DNA from: Branchiostoma floridae
Lineage: Eukaryota; Chordata; Leptocardii; Amphioxiformes; Branchiostomatidae
DNA: 62,000 nt
Direction: 5' to 3'
Assembly (NCBI RefSeq): GCF_000003815.2
Contig: NC_049992.1
Span: 20,966,698-21,028,697 of the forward strand
Below, in pieces: positions 49,601 to 52,861 of this stretch. The position numbers and the translations under genes are program-made. The number at the start of each line of letters is the position of its first letter. Within the stretch, counting starts at the first letter, position 1. The notes under the pieces were generated by a model that saw only the letters and a list, made by a program, of their open reading frames with translations, was not told where the DNA came from and did not search any database.

Positions 49601-52073
49601 TACCGCACTATATTTACTTCTTCAACTTAACTCAAGGCACACTATAATGTATACTTTAGCAATTTTTTTCATGTATGTTTTCTGATGCAGTGGAAGCCAT
49701 TTAATTTCACAACGGATAATCGCACACTACTGTTAATTGCACGAAATCGCAAAATCCCGTGGTGGTGCAGAGTAGCTTAATAACTTCGCTTTGTTGCACC
49801 ATTCGGACAATTGCACGAAATGCACTGGCAAATGGGGTGTGCAATCAAGCGGCTTCCACTGTATATAAATCTAATGTATGTTTTCTAATAAAGTAATTTC
49901 TGATGAAATAGTGGTAAAAATCTAATGATATGTGAAAGATACCAACAGGAGATCAAACAATATGTCCGTGTGCAAATTGTGAGGTGTTAAAAGTTTTACA
50001 CTAATCAGTACATTTCTTGAGTGAATTGTCCTCGATCGTGCTCTCTACTGTGACATATATGTGTATTAGGGATTTAGGTGCGAGGAAAGTCCCGCTGAAT
50101 TAGAAATTGAATTCTATTCGCGCCCGATTCTTCCTAAACCTACGGCGTACGGCGCTATCGCCGCGTTAACCGCCCAGGACGTTTGATGACACTTAATTAC
50201 GTTCAATGATGATATGGCAAATTTGTCCAATAAAACCATTGCCATTGTGAGTAATGATGCTAAATATTTTTACCATTTTATAAACTCTTGAACAGCTGAA
50301 TGGTTACCTCTGTGACTGTGGCGATCCCAGCTGGCCTTGTGGACATGCCCTGGAACCCTGGGAGGTCGGTGTGATCGCGGGAGGCGCGCTGGCGGCAGCT
50401 GTCCTCGTCATCCTGGCGTTCTTCTGGTGGAAAAAGTGGCAAAAATCCAGGTCAGTTCAGCATGACAGAATACATAATACATGCCCTCAATGTCGATACA
50501 ACATACAGTATTTATTGAAATTGAGAACATTTACAATTATTGATAACGATAACGGCAATGATCTTCCTTGCAAATACATGCACATTAATACCATCTATAT
50601 ACCGTGAACTAAACGGGGACAAAGCACGAATTGTCATTTTGACTTCTTGCATTCAGTGTTTAAAGCATAACGGATAAAGCTGTGTTCCATGTATTCACTA
50701 CAACTTAAACTATGATGACTTAAACGCATTTGTTCTTGATAAAATATAAGATAACATGAATAGCTTGTGTTGCTCCGTTTGTAGATATTCTATGAAAGCT
50801 GCTTGTCAAAATGTTTTTTTTCTACCTTAGAGTCGTGCAGGATCCATCAACATTCATCGTGGCTATTAAGTTTCGAGTCTTTCATGCTTTTTGTTGTCTT
50901 TTCTCCCCTTTAGTCCTAAGACGAGAAAGGGTGGTTCGATGTTCCTGAAAGGCGCGAGAGTGGCACCCATGGTCACTGACTTGCCACTCACCAGTCTGTA
51001 AGTTGAACATAATATTGGATCTAGAACCTTCGTTGTTTGAATGTCTATCTGTATGCATTTATTGTACAGCCTCTATAAACATCCCCCGGCATTAAGCTTA
51101 CTTTCTTTACTTTTCTAGATTAGGAGATACTTTATTAGCATTGTGCATAACCTTATCTTTGTTTCTACATCTTAATTAGATGCAACTCGTCAAAAATTAT
51201 GCAAAAATCAACCTGACAGGTAGAAATAGCCAACACTAGTATTCGAGTAGCATTTATCACTGTTCATTGTCACTTTCTACTGGAAGCTAATTAGAAGGCT
51301 GTGGCCTGGCTGCAGTACTGGCACGGAACGATATGATGATGATGATGATTGTCACTTGTATATCTCCTATTTTTATACTCTGTTCCTTTAAGCAGTTAGC
51401 TTCCTGGCATGAAGTTTTAAATAATAAACTTAAGCTCGTAAGTGGTTCTATTTGTTCAACTTTTTGGCATGGTTTTCAGCTCCAGCAGTAAACCCGGAGA
51501 CAAACAGACTAACACAGGCATCAAAGCCCGCGCTCCTGAGGCATCCCAATCCGATGTTGCCTCCGGCACCGACGAAGCCTTGTCTACATTAGGGAGACCA
51601 GACTATACCGCATTCCAAAGCGTAAGTTTTGCCTGTGAAAAAGAGTATATGATATTTAAGACTCGCCTAGCCAAAGCTATGAGAGCGGCGGAGGACAGAG
51701 TTAGTTGGAGGAGAATGGTCTAGTCTTGGTGCCAACAACTACCCGAAAAGAGGTCATGGGATAGGTGAAGTGATAGGTGAGAACAATGTTCTTGAATCGG
51801 ATAAGATAATTCTGGTTAGATGAGTGAGTTAAGAACATGCATGTCGGGTAGAAAATAGGCCGCAAACTGTGCCGCTGGTACTTCCAGGTGCCCCGGGCTT
51901 GGGAGACTGACGCCGCTGGCGCTGCGGACAGACAGGCTGCCGCCCTGCTGAGCTGGGAGTGGAACCCGAAGCACAGTGTGGAGAGTCTGGATGGTGCCGC
52001 AAGCCGCCCGACCAGACCCGCCACTGAGCTGAGAGAACTGCGGGGGTTAGCTGCCAGGAGAGCCGCTCCGTGA
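2305..52073 (+). CDS. Giant multi-domain single-pass membrane protein, about 82 exons, 5' partial
   Basis: Exons reconstructed from AG/GT borders with phase checking: 2305-2450, 2798-2997, 3313-3448, 4188-4330, 4722-4792, 5362-5525, 6113-6279, 6824-7001, 7665-7774, 7951-8145, 8436-8530, 8674-8765, 9318-9487, 9698-9839, 9970-10188, 10385-10485, 10895-10901(?), 11317-11474, 11702-11858, 12154-12224, 13244-13401, 13635-13824, 13998-14216, 14901-15107, 15388-15508, 15697-15881, 16153-16276, 17686-17860, 18029-18123, 18609-18779, 21293-21467, 21791-21957, 22486-22659, 23182-23370, 24152-24331, 24911-25155, 25668-25789, 26504-26672, 27120-27279, 27471-27636, 28311-28440, 28737-28875, 28984-29233, 29767-29944, 30892-31138, 31837-32037, 32206-32299, 32786-32937, 33089-33200, 33529-33665, 34337-34485, 35046-35127, 35963-36108, 36258-36397, 36879-37008, 37401-37655, 37919-38125, 38847-39021, 39263-39414, 39627-39942, 40554-40757, 40943-41109, 41254-41432, 41797-41926, 42142-42343, 43177-43352, 43437-43626, 43860-44033, 44192-44393, 44621-44700, 45091-45189, 45681-45819, 46191-46333, 46624-46709, 46903-47196, 47697-48252, 48655-48823, 49005-49116, 50296-50450, 50914-50997, 51480-51621, 51888-52073 (stop). 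About 13.4 kb coding, about 4,450 residues. Phases agree at every junction except 7774/7951. The start and signal peptide are not in view. It could be two genes if an unseen terminator exists, but unbroken phase argues against this. Confidence 0.88.
4510..4612. mobile_element. Small hairpin repeat with GATACA tail
   Basis: GTTCGGTGTAATATAACCAG pairs imperfectly with CTGGTGTGTTACGCCGAAC about 40 bp on, and the unit ends in ATAGATACAGATACAGATG, a short tandem tail as in SINE or LINE 3' ends. The family is unknown. Confidence 0.45.
5745..5885. mobile_element. SINE-like dispersed repeat (copy 1)
   Basis: It contains AAGTGCCTTTCCCAAGG, ACACAAGATCGGTGACA and GGTTCGAACTC (5847-5857), phrases shared with 30600-30850. 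The last word fits a pol III B box. It is intronic, between exons 5362-5525 and 6113-6279. Confidence 0.6.
6824..8145 (+). CDS. Gene A exons 8-10: LECT2 / M23-peptidase-like domain, degenerate metal site
   Basis: Exons 6824-7001, 7665-7774 and 7951-8145 encode about 160 residues that follow the M23 (LytM/LECT2) layout: SETCGQGVYPSF, then SEGIDLEIRQG, then VVAPFAGEV, a beta strand ending EVIIV, then IHKGEKVGTAATG, then KNSIHFAIK and DEYVDPTRYL. In M23 enzymes the Zn site uses His and Asp of H-x-G-x-D and the last His of H-x-H-F. Here the first His is Ser (SEGID) and the first His of the second motif is Ser (SIHF), while Asp and the last His remain. Peptidase activity is therefore unlikely, and a binding role as in vertebrate LECT2 is more likely. 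The junction 7774/7951 does not keep phase with the best-looking sites: either a non-obvious donor, a hidden micro-exon or a sequence error. Confidence 0.65.
7112..7640. other. Open but unexplained stretch inside the intron between LECT2-like exons
   Basis: Both strands stay open over 300-500 bp: plus 7305-7640 and minus 7112-7627. The plus reading around 7355-7540 (RHVAREGLDKIND, then Cys-spaced segments) has a protein-like composition, but no splice pair joins it in phase to the flanking exons. It may be a fossil transposon ORF. I do not recognise it. Confidence 0.35.
8436..9487 (+). CDS. Gene A exons 11-13: acidic linker and helical segment
   Basis: Exons 8436-8530, 8674-8765 and 9318-9487 encode about 119 residues. 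The first part is very acidic (DILKDEDETPEEPDVDLDD), the middle is Ser/Thr and basic and contains KRSLKRE, which could be a dibasic cleavage site, and the last part looks helical (LQDLKLSKVLDILQLLDEP). All three junctions are phase consistent. No family recognised. Confidence 0.8.
8921..9120 (+). mobile_element. tRNA-derived SINE-like element in intron
   Basis: An A-box-like TGGCCAAATGG (8931-8941) and a B-box-like GGTTTGGGTCC (8980-8990) stand about 40 bp apart in a head that resembles a tRNA, followed by an unrelated G-rich body to about 9120. This is the layout of a tRNA-derived SINE. It is not a functional tRNA gene, because the acceptor stem does not close and the anticodon arm is unclear. 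Confidence 0.5.
9698..9839 (+). CDS. Gene A exon 14: SAP-like motif
   Basis: The single exon encodes 47 residues containing LTDDQLRRELQRRG, then three to four residues, then G-S-R-Q-Q-L-L-Q-R-Y. This matches the SAP pattern: helix 1, conserved R-G turn, Gly, then helix 2 with the L-x-x-R-L/Y end. SAP motifs are best known as nuclear DNA-binding elements, but here the motif lies in the presumed ectodomain of a membrane protein, between the LECT2-like and the beta-rich regions. Phase 0 in, phase 1 out, consistent with both neighbours. A chance helix-turn-helix of similar spacing is the main alternative. Confidence 0.6.
9970..11474 (+). CDS. Gene A exons 15-18: Cys-containing module and helical tail, with a probable 7-nt micro-exon
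   Basis: Exons 9970-10188 and 10385-10485 encode a Cys-containing segment (GCPNI, YCDI, DCLGFKC, DPCTMKL: five Cys) with alternating hydrophobic strands. Exon 11317-11474 encodes a helical, charged segment (ELRRVLPEA, NQLVRDLTRVLRM). The end of 10485 (phase 0) cannot join 11317, which opens with two bases of a split codon. The 7-base stretch 10895-10901, flanked by ACAG and GTGAGA, restores phase and adds Cys-Gln, giving six Cys. Intron 10486-11316 holds a large (CACATA)n array. No family recognised. Confidence 0.75.
10530..10745. repeat. (CACATA)n microsatellite
   Basis: About 210 bp of nearly pure CACATA repeats with a few TACACA, TGCACA and ACGTAC interruptions, lying in an intron. It creates long spurious open frames on both strands (His-Ile, Tyr-Thr and Val-Cys repeats). 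Confidence 0.97.
11702..13824 (+). CDS. Gene A exons 19-22: beta-rich segment
   Basis: Exons 11702-11858, 12154-12224, 13244-13401 and 13635-13824 encode about 192 residues with strong alternation of hydrophobic and polar residues (FFEVRVPFNLGPITMYL, GGYIAVKVEAGVSIMKM, VVEASVGVSLLLISGELQL), as in large amphipathic beta sheets of lipid-binding or baseplate-like folds. The last exon continues with LRLELHGIVKIF and a Pro-rich exit. No Cys is present. All junctions keep phase. I do not recognise the family. The segment could contact lipid, but this is inference from strand pattern only. Confidence 0.75.
12225..13243. other. Intron, 1.0 kb, nothing recognised
   Basis: The intron between two beta-region exons. 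It is AT-rich, with short homopolymer runs. No inverted-repeat ends, RNA gene or open reading frame of note were seen. Confidence 0.6.
13998..15508 (+). CDS. Gene A exons 23-25: FN3-like first module with LPTYDVTLPGGRVTPDF signature
   Basis: Exons 13998-14216, 14901-15107 and 15388-15508 encode about 182 residues. The first looks like a beta-sandwich (AFQLAVAAEDDVSQVKLTYDVGTY, then VVKGEDLGG). The second contains PLYFTVTAENSGG, CELPTYDVTLPGG and RVTPDF. The third carries GYGRKVYGDQVVTWHDV. The pattern x-Y-F-T-V-x-A-x-N-x-x-G is the G-strand region of fibronectin-III-like modules repeated many times further on. The codons use the repeated GACGTC string, typical of this segment. Confidence 0.8.
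15697..16276 (+). CDS. Gene A exons 26-27: PAN/apple-like segment
   Basis: Exons 15697-15881 and 16153-16276 encode about 103 residues. The first has VDVPEQCASECLKLPPSKC, then LSFNYDYGHNDCELLEE, matching the PAN/apple pattern (C-A-x-x-C, then C-x-S-F-x-Y, then C-x-L). PAN modules bind protein or carbohydrate. The second exon is His- and aromatic-rich (VGHFHNFERLGVGHAVEF). The acceptor at 15696 follows an unusual T10-G11 run (15661-15681). I chose it because it keeps phase with 15508, whereas the nearer acceptor at 15599 opens a frame without a usable donor. Confidence 0.65.
16766..17645. mobile_element. 880-bp long-TIR foldback element with TA flanks
   Basis: The two halves are inverted copies: the ends read CGAGGGGTGATCAATAAG inward from each side, both flanked by TA (16764-16765 and 17646-17647), as for Tc1/mariner insertions. 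Pairing continues for about 200 bp from each end, and an inner palindrome (about 16985-17110 with about 17185-17310) carries its own diverged end-like sequence near 17115-17160. No transposase is encoded. It lies in the intron between exons 16153-16276 and 17686-17860. Confidence 0.8.
17686..18123 (+). CDS. Gene A exons 28-29: linker with Cys pair before the first FN3-like repeat
   Basis: Exons 17686-17860 and 18029-18123 encode about 90 residues: a Thr/Pro-rich start (LTSPGVLTDFTPPSPGP), a segment with two Cys (TEDCGDF, RARCVEQ) and W-I-V-D-G-E-G, then YTRANRYVSG. Phases fit both sides. The end leads straight into the ANWDGFHDNETG signature of the next exon. Confidence 0.85.
18292..18504. 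mobile_element. MITE of the TTCGCGGT family
   Basis: The element is bounded by TACTGTAAATG at one end and its complement CATTTACAGTA at the other, and is filled with repeated TTCGCGGT and ACCGCGAA words in both orientations, forming a near palindrome. A second, longer copy with an internal duplication lies at about 57834-58115, and a fragment at about 35275-35300. Confidence 0.75.
18609..21467 (+). CDS. Gene A exons 30-31: FN3-like module 1 (WDGFHDNETG / VTVRA / TPP)
   Basis: Exon 18609-18779 reads ANWDGFHDNETGIHGYSWTV, then GTTPCQEDVHP. Exon 21293-21467 reads DGKYHVTVRAINSVEFGG, then VCHTTPYVIDNTPPF. This is the complete repeat logic seen throughout the ectodomain: an N-W-x-x-F-x-D-x-x-S/T-G box, a G-Y-x-W-x-V-G-T strand, a Y-x-V-T-V-R-A-x-N strand and a closing D-x-T-P-P. 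The acceptor at 21292 was preferred over the one at 21243 because only the former keeps phase and gives a clean D-G-K-Y-H. The 2.5-kb intron between them is repeat-filled. Confidence 0.85.
19235..19760. repeat. Degenerate tandem repeat, unit about 130-165 bp
   Basis: Three or four diverged copies are marked by the recurring phrases TGTACCCTGGT (about 19382, 19514, 19680), then TGACCTGAAATTT, then a GTGCCYTAGA-like end. Spacing between copies varies from about 135 to 163 bp. Confidence 0.6.
20141..20455. mobile_element. 315-bp element with near-identical 46-bp terminal inverted repeats
   Basis: Arms 20141-20186 and 20410-20455 are inverted copies with 45 of 46 bases matching (start ACGACTTRCACACTTCCCAT). 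There is no coding capacity. The low divergence of the arms suggests a young insertion or ongoing arm homogenisation. Confidence 0.8.
21791..25155 (+). CDS. Gene A exons 32-36: FN3-like modules 2-4
   Basis: Exons 21791-21957, 22486-22659, 23182-23370, 24152-24331 and 24911-25155 encode about 318 residues. Signatures: VDTTPPVAGTLYDG (22525), ANWKDFHDEHSGLSHY (across 22659/23182), FDATPPVEGTLRDG and ANWAGYSDLESGIGDY (24152-24331), LDLTRPV (25090). Strands of the type Y-F-S-I-L-V-A-V-N-N and V-S-V-Q-L-E-A-T-N close each module. Exon borders tend to fall at phase 1 near the TPP box and near the D-x-x-S-G-I box, so one module equals two exons. The last exon begins at a tandem acceptor (24907 or 24910). 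Confidence 0.88.
22131..22260. repeat. Dispersed repeat, inverted partner at about 37035-37160
   Basis: The 130-bp stretch (TTTGTTTGTTAAACCTTTAT, GCTTTTCATGGAGGTCATGA, ATATAACAGAGATACAAATT) reappears as the reverse complement at 37035-37160 with moderate divergence. No gene is seen. It is probably a transposon fragment. Confidence 0.65.
23594..23677. repeat. Palindromic element, copy 1
   Basis: TCAAGTCGATAGACAG and CTGTCGACTTGA-type arms pair across a short loop rich in AAATTGTT/AAAATATT. The same palindrome recurs at 32602-32690, and the sequence after both copies is also similar (ATACCCCTAAATAC versus ATATCCCTGAATAC). Confidence 0.65.
25270..25510. mobile_element. MITE-like inverted repeat, about 240 bp
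   Basis: Arms of about 50 bp (about 25276-25325 and 25453-25500) pair with few mismatches (GCGCTACCACCGCACTTGTG against its complement). Directly after it, at about 25567-25635, comes GACAGACGGTCACCAAAACG followed by an AATAAAG-like tail, a phrase also seen near 33280-33310. That phrase resembles 3' tails of Penelope-like elements, but this is a guess. Confidence 0.6.
25668..29944 (+). CDS. Gene A exons 37-44: FN3-like modules 5-8
   Basis: Exons 25668-25789, 26504-26672, 27120-27279, 27471-27636, 28311-28440, 28737-28875, 28984-29233 and 29767-29944 encode about 438 residues. Signatures: ANWIFEDTESGIKKY, VRVSAVNGAG, IDTSPPD, ASWMATDFESGVVSYWVSVG, YYLTVKAKNAAG, FSGFESDQHGIIHYEWSVG, YYATVRAITGAGN, VDITPPV. 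Several modules have lost parts of the consensus: no TPP at 28311, and a long insert with two Cys (WFCYGSYPGACDIYP) at 29767-29944. Phases are continuous through all eight exons. Many N-x-S/T sites are present, as expected for an ectodomain. Confidence 0.87.
27700..28090. other. GC-rich intron block, possible dispersed repeat
   Basis: This part of the intron 27637-28310 has a base composition unlike its flanks, and repeats the phrase CGCCCGATCCCCAACGGC / CGCCCGGTCCCCAACGGC about 220 bp apart (27721 and 27939). It may be a tandemly arranged element. No gene is seen. Confidence 0.4.
30600..30850. mobile_element. SINE-like dispersed repeat (copy 2 of 3 in this window)
   Basis: The stretch shares long phrases with about 5745-5885 (AAGTGCCTTTCCCAAGG, ACACAAGATCGGTGACA, GATTCGAACTCA) and with about 47272-47470 (CTGCCATTCG, TGACCTCAATA, GACAGTAATT, GAGGTGTGGCTCTC). 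The GGTTCGAACTC-like word resembles a pol III B box, which suggests a SINE family. Confidence 0.6.
30892..35127 (+). CDS. Gene A exons 45-52: FN3-like modules 9-12
   Basis: Exons 30892-31138, 31837-32037, 32206-32299, 32786-32937, 33089-33200, 33529-33665, 34337-34485 and 35046-35127 encode about 391 residues. Signatures: VDETPPVAGEVFC, CHWHRFYDTESTIQYY, YYVTVVGYNAVED, VDNTPPIAGVV, WEPFHDPESSITRYEVALG, HVFATVRGTNAAG, ANWDFSGDPCPISKYEW, FFVAVRATNEMD, ANWDRF. The F-x-D-P/T-E-S box is kept in some modules and replaced in others (GDPCPISKYEW). Phase is continuous. The intron after 31138 is a TC-rich tract. Confidence 0.87.
31265..31795. repeat. TC-rich low-complexity tract
   Basis: About 530 bp of degenerate (TC)n/(CCCTCT)n on the plus strand, inside an intron just upstream of the acceptor at 31836. 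It yields spurious Ser/Leu/Pro-rich open frames, and Arg/Glu/Gly-rich ones on the other strand. Confidence 0.95.
32602..32690. repeat. Palindromic element, copy 2
   Basis: ATCCAGTCGACAGACGGT pairs with ACCGTCTGTCGACTTGAT across a loop whose AATATTTCGAA and TTCGAA words also pair. It is the same family as 23594-23677. Confidence 0.7.
33690..33980 (+). mobile_element. LINE 3' end remnant
   Basis: Just after the donor at 33665 an open stretch reads STFKRQLFKHLHNRA, a pattern typical of the very C-terminus of CR1/L2/Jockey-type reverse transcriptases. It is followed by a stop at about 33842, an AT-rich 3' part and AAACAATAAACAATTG near the end. No YADD box or endonuclease lies nearby, so this is a 5'-truncated copy. 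Confidence 0.55.
34780..34799. repeat. Poly-G run
   Basis: An uninterrupted run of about 18-19 G in the intron between 34485 and 35046. Shorter G runs occur at 3808-3816 and 15671-15681. Such runs are prone to sequencing error and could form a G-quadruplex. Confidence 0.9.
35963..39021 (+). CDS. Gene A exons 53-58: FN3-like modules 13-15
   Basis: Exons 35963-36108, 36258-36397, 36879-37008, 37401-37655, 37919-38125 and 38847-39021 encode about 351 residues. Signatures: TIEYYEVALGTDRRFP, YYTTVRAHSVS, LSVSWKGFAFSLSVLYSHWG (a module that has lost the D-x-E-S-G box), TYIVVVIVTDQS, VDVTPPSGGSVWPG, WADFSDPESGIDHYEIAV, PYFVRLRTFNKAG, LDLEDPIGGTVKDG. Three paired Cys positions (ICEVEETEEC, AECS) occur in exon 37401-37655. 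All phases agree. Confidence 0.87.
38338..38671. mobile_element. 334-bp MITE
   Basis: Terminal inverted repeats ATCAGGGCTCTAGCCAGC (38338-38355) and its exact complement (38654-38671) bound an AT- and T-rich body with inner GTTGACGG/CCGTCAAT words. It is intronic and non-coding. Confidence 0.8.
39263..42343 (+). CDS. Gene A exons 59-65: concanavalin-A/GH16-like segment with Cys-rich inserts
   Basis: Exons 39263-39414, 39627-39942, 40554-40757, 40943-41109, 41254-41432, 41797-41926 and 42142-42343 encode about 450 residues. Key strings: GGGSYRFDMIAASGDIKAV, TSVVFWDG, DFDPTDGWHSYELKV, DWILELIADGRPL, ARLTLAVWN. The order (opening strand, F-W, then D-x-x-x-x-W-H-S-Y, then a strand ending in x-x-D-G) is that of GH16 and other concanavalin-A-like jellyrolls. 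No E-x-D-x-E catalytic box is seen, so a binding module is more likely than a glucanase. Cys-rich patches (TDCTCCLKN; DDCFCNCTHYH; PCVPCVKPCDKFDCDPDC) interrupt and end the segment. A possible extra exon near 40345-40477 is phase-compatible but not needed. Confidence 0.7.
42582..42911 (+). CDS. Possible alternative 3' terminal exon or gene fragment in intron
   Basis: An open stretch ending in TAG at 42909-42911 has protein-like content with regular Cys (YKCTSYMCRCYNDQ, DSCGPIVCNN, HPPFTVPC) and is followed 78 bp later by AATAAA (42989-42994). A good acceptor (ATATTTGCAG, ending 42653) would open it in phase 0, so it could follow exon 41797-41926 in place of 42142-42343. This would end the protein before the membrane anchor and give a secreted form. 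It cannot follow 42142-42343 itself, as the phase differs. A fragment of an unrelated gene carried by a transposon is the alternative. Confidence 0.4.
   Translation, partial: NPLAFDWYEPPYYRFNIRSTEYLQSYSSTKPPNYKCTSYMCRCYNDQITINRLVVPKTKRDSFTDHIDSCGPIVCNNPSPDSHGPKFEVTEDTKTNGHPPFTVPCTSSH
42989..42994 (+). promoter_or_regulatory. Candidate polyadenylation signal AATAAA
   Basis: It lies 78 bp after the stop codon at 42911 of the intronic open stretch. Position and distance fit a short 3' untranslated region. No poly(A) tract follows, which speaks against a processed retrocopy. Confidence 0.35.
43177..45819 (+). CDS. Gene A exons 66-72: last FN3-like modules and transition region
   Basis: Exons 43177-43352, 43437-43626, 43860-44033, 44192-44393, 44621-44700, 45091-45189 and 45681-45819 encode about 353 residues. 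The first three are FN3-like: GVYIDVTSPDIQSVDHVDMS, AFDRESQIAEYFWAIG, TYYVTLVAVNGAGLN, then SWERPQEEQAI. The next ones differ: an acidic stretch (SSSEDGIDDVFPETRVGF), a Val/Met part ending VMEPGR, a Cys pair (LACNGAHRCATANVKK) and RDHVVTSHGGEGVEVVLNKS. This region may be a beta-sandwich of another type; I do not recognise it. Phases agree throughout. Confidence 0.83.
45270..45550. other. Intron segment with clustered TGACGTCA-like palindromes
   Basis: Within intron 45190-45680, the stretch 45440-45480 holds four overlapping GACGT/ACGTC words (GACGTCTTGATGACGTAATG, then ACGTCATTATGATGTCATC). They look like CRE-type sites by sequence only. A role is unproven, and simple repeat drift is as likely. 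Confidence 0.4.
46093..46157 (+). CDS. Ambiguous gene A exon (end uncertain)
   Basis: After the acceptor CGTTTTAG (ending 46092), in phase with 45819, the reading RTTAFTPDGYYYATVQ looks like an FN3-type closing strand, but the frame stops at 46175-46177 and the only phase-correct donors before the next exon are weak (GTTGTG or GTGGCC near 46154-46160). It may be a real exon with a poor donor, an alternative exon or a decayed one. Confidence 0.4.
46191..47196 (+). CDS. Gene A exons 73-75: PINITLP / WQDAQRTC segment and start of cadherin-like repeat 1
   Basis: Exons 46191-46333, 46624-46709 and 46903-47196. The first ends PGPINITLPINTTLIEPGLE followed by LLYWN, the second is EHGEWQDAQRTCG, and the third continues FFQGSTHFALAAVNK and then SRPVISSDAYITLREDEER, ILIKYSDTENDRLSFSITV and PPKHGRAQL. 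The pattern strand-YW-W-C-FAL resembles segments found before membrane-proximal repeats in adhesion proteins. The R-E-D-E-x-x-x-I-x-I-x-Y-x-D-x-E-N-D-R-L-S-F-S-I part is the first half of a cadherin-like (VCBS/CSPG type) repeat. All three exons have counterparts of equal phase on the minus strand (61922-62000+, 61514-61608, 60671-60964). Confidence 0.88.
47272..47470. mobile_element. SINE-like dispersed repeat (copy 3)
   Basis: It shares the 5' and middle phrases of the copy at 30600-30850, including CTGCCATTCG, TGACCTCAATA, GACAGTAATT, CCAGGTGCG and GAGGTGTGGCTCTC, but lacks the B-box-like end. It is intronic. Confidence 0.55.
47697..48252 (+). CDS. Gene A exon 76: end of cadherin-like repeat 1 and most of repeat 2
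   Basis: This 556-bp exon, the longest of the gene, begins right after CCCCCTAAG and encodes 185 residues. It opens WYQPCLDYFGTDTINISAVE and then VEPRNDDPVLFV, the second half of a VCBS/CSPG-type cadherin-like repeat (Y-x-P-x-x-x-x-G-x-D, then N-D-x-P-V). It then carries a second module with ALSVELTVEVNRF, YKDLQIIVAAYDVDN, two Cys (NCTLLI, HPCRGQ) and the closing LTYRPAVNFTGMD, whose last residues are in the next exon. The open frame extends upstream to 47601, but the paralogue shows the true border at the homologous site. The paralogous exon is 550 bp. Confidence 0.92.
48655..49116 (+). CDS. Gene A exons 77-78: end of cadherin-like repeat 2 and first EGF-like unit
   Basis: Exon 48655-48823 encodes MDTIKVNARDDQGGLSRVV (end of the second cadherin-like repeat) and then NLCQHGGSCVGDVTDPNC. 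Exon 49005-49116 encodes YWCDCTSTPGWTGRFCE and then DDCSSTPCPANYTC. Together they make an EGF-like domain (C-x4-G-G-x-C, C-x-C, G-W-T-G-x-x-C-E) with an insert of about 20 residues after the second Cys, and the first half of a second EGF-like unit. EGF-like domains here form the membrane-proximal stalk. Both exons have paralogous exons of identical length (169 and 112 bp) on the minus strand. Confidence 0.92.
49180..49500. repeat. Tandemly duplicated intronic repeat
   Basis: Phrases such as GGGATCTGTCCTAG, AGATTGCAATSGGGAT, ACCAACTCCGATCCAAACTC and AAGATATAGGAAAC recur two to four times within 320 bp with about 125-bp spacing. It is non-coding, in the intron 49117-50295. Confidence 0.65.
50296..50450 (+). 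CDS. Gene A exon 79: second EGF-like half and transmembrane helix
   Basis: The exon starts LNGYLCDCGDPSWPC, closing the second EGF-like unit, then EPWEV and the hydrophobic run GVIAGGALAAAVLVILAFFW, followed at once by WKKWQKS. Basic residues directly after the span give a type I orientation (outside N-terminal, inside C-terminal). The paralogous exon (58673-58818) has the same start, an equally placed but different hydrophobic run and the same W-R/K-K-W exit. Confidence 0.95.
50914..52073 (+). CDS. Gene A exons 80-82: cytoplasmic tail with conserved RAW...AAALxxWxWxP end
   Basis: Exons 50914-50997, 51480-51621 and 51888-52073 encode about 137 residues with TGA at 52071-52073. The juxtamembrane part SPKTRKGGSMFLKGARVAP is basic. 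The middle is Ser/Thr/Ala-rich (SSSKPGDKQTNTG). The end begins VPRAWETD, then AAALLSWEWNPKHSVESLD and an Arg/Ala-rich finish. The paralogue keeps VRRAWGDD, AAALFNWTWSPTRSAETR, so the W-rich block is under constraint and likely binds a cytosolic partner. No known kinase, PDZ or ITAM motif is seen. Confidence 0.92.
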
Positions 52074-52436
52074 ACATGGACACCCGACCGGCTTACATAC
52101 GTCAAGTAGTACATGTAGTAATCGGCGTTCTTCGCCTGTTTGGAGTGTGGTTGCTCTCGGATTCAAGTTTAATGCGTAAAATCCATTATTCGTTGAATTG
52201 AATGTAACAACATAACATTACACTGATAAACTGACAAATTTCATTTAACCGTCAAATATTCTGATGCAAGCTGTTGAATGAATAGCCATAACACTATTAC
52301 AGACTCACTAACTTCTTATAAACGTATGCATTTGGGAAATGTCGAAAAAGACAAATATGCAATCAGAACCGTGCAAAGTGCTTTGTCACACGCCCTTGTG
52401 GTGTTGCCTAGACCTGGTGTGTGTTAACGATTTGCA

Positions 52437-52442
52437 AATAAA
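52437..52442 (+). promoter_or_regulatory. Candidate polyadenylation signal of gene A
   Basis: AATAAA is the first canonical signal after the stop codon at 52073 (364 bp downstream), followed by CAAGC. No better site is seen before the minisatellite. Confidence 0.5.
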
Positions 52443-52589
52443 CAAGCTACAGCATGCTGTTGTAGAGTGGTTGGATTTACTTAGGAAGCAACTGGAGAAG
52501 GCTAAATCTCTTGGTGGGGAAATTGTAGCAATTGGCGGAAATCTGGTAATATACTTCTATAGCCATAAGTTTGTAAATCTATACGTGTG

Positions 52590-52680
52590 TATATGTACGA
52601 GTGCGTGCGCGTATGTGTATGTGTGTGTATGTATGTGTGGGTGTGCGTCCGTGTCCGTGTGTGTTTGTGTCTGTGAGACA
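52590..52680. repeat. GT-rich microsatellite tract
   Basis: Degenerate (TGTG)n/(TGTATG)n in the intergenic region just after the probable end of gene A. It is not coding. Confidence 0.85.
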
Positions 52681-52861
52681 CGATGTATGTGGCTAAGTGT
52701 CGGCTTGTGTTCTGGTGCTAAATTCGGCTATGTGTAAGAGGGGTATATCTACGTACGTCGGTTGTCCATAAATCTCTTCCAACTGACAATAACAGTTGGT
52801 TTGCGCCGGCCCGAGAAAATAAAAGCCACATGTGTTATTCATCTAACACTATACAATAGTA

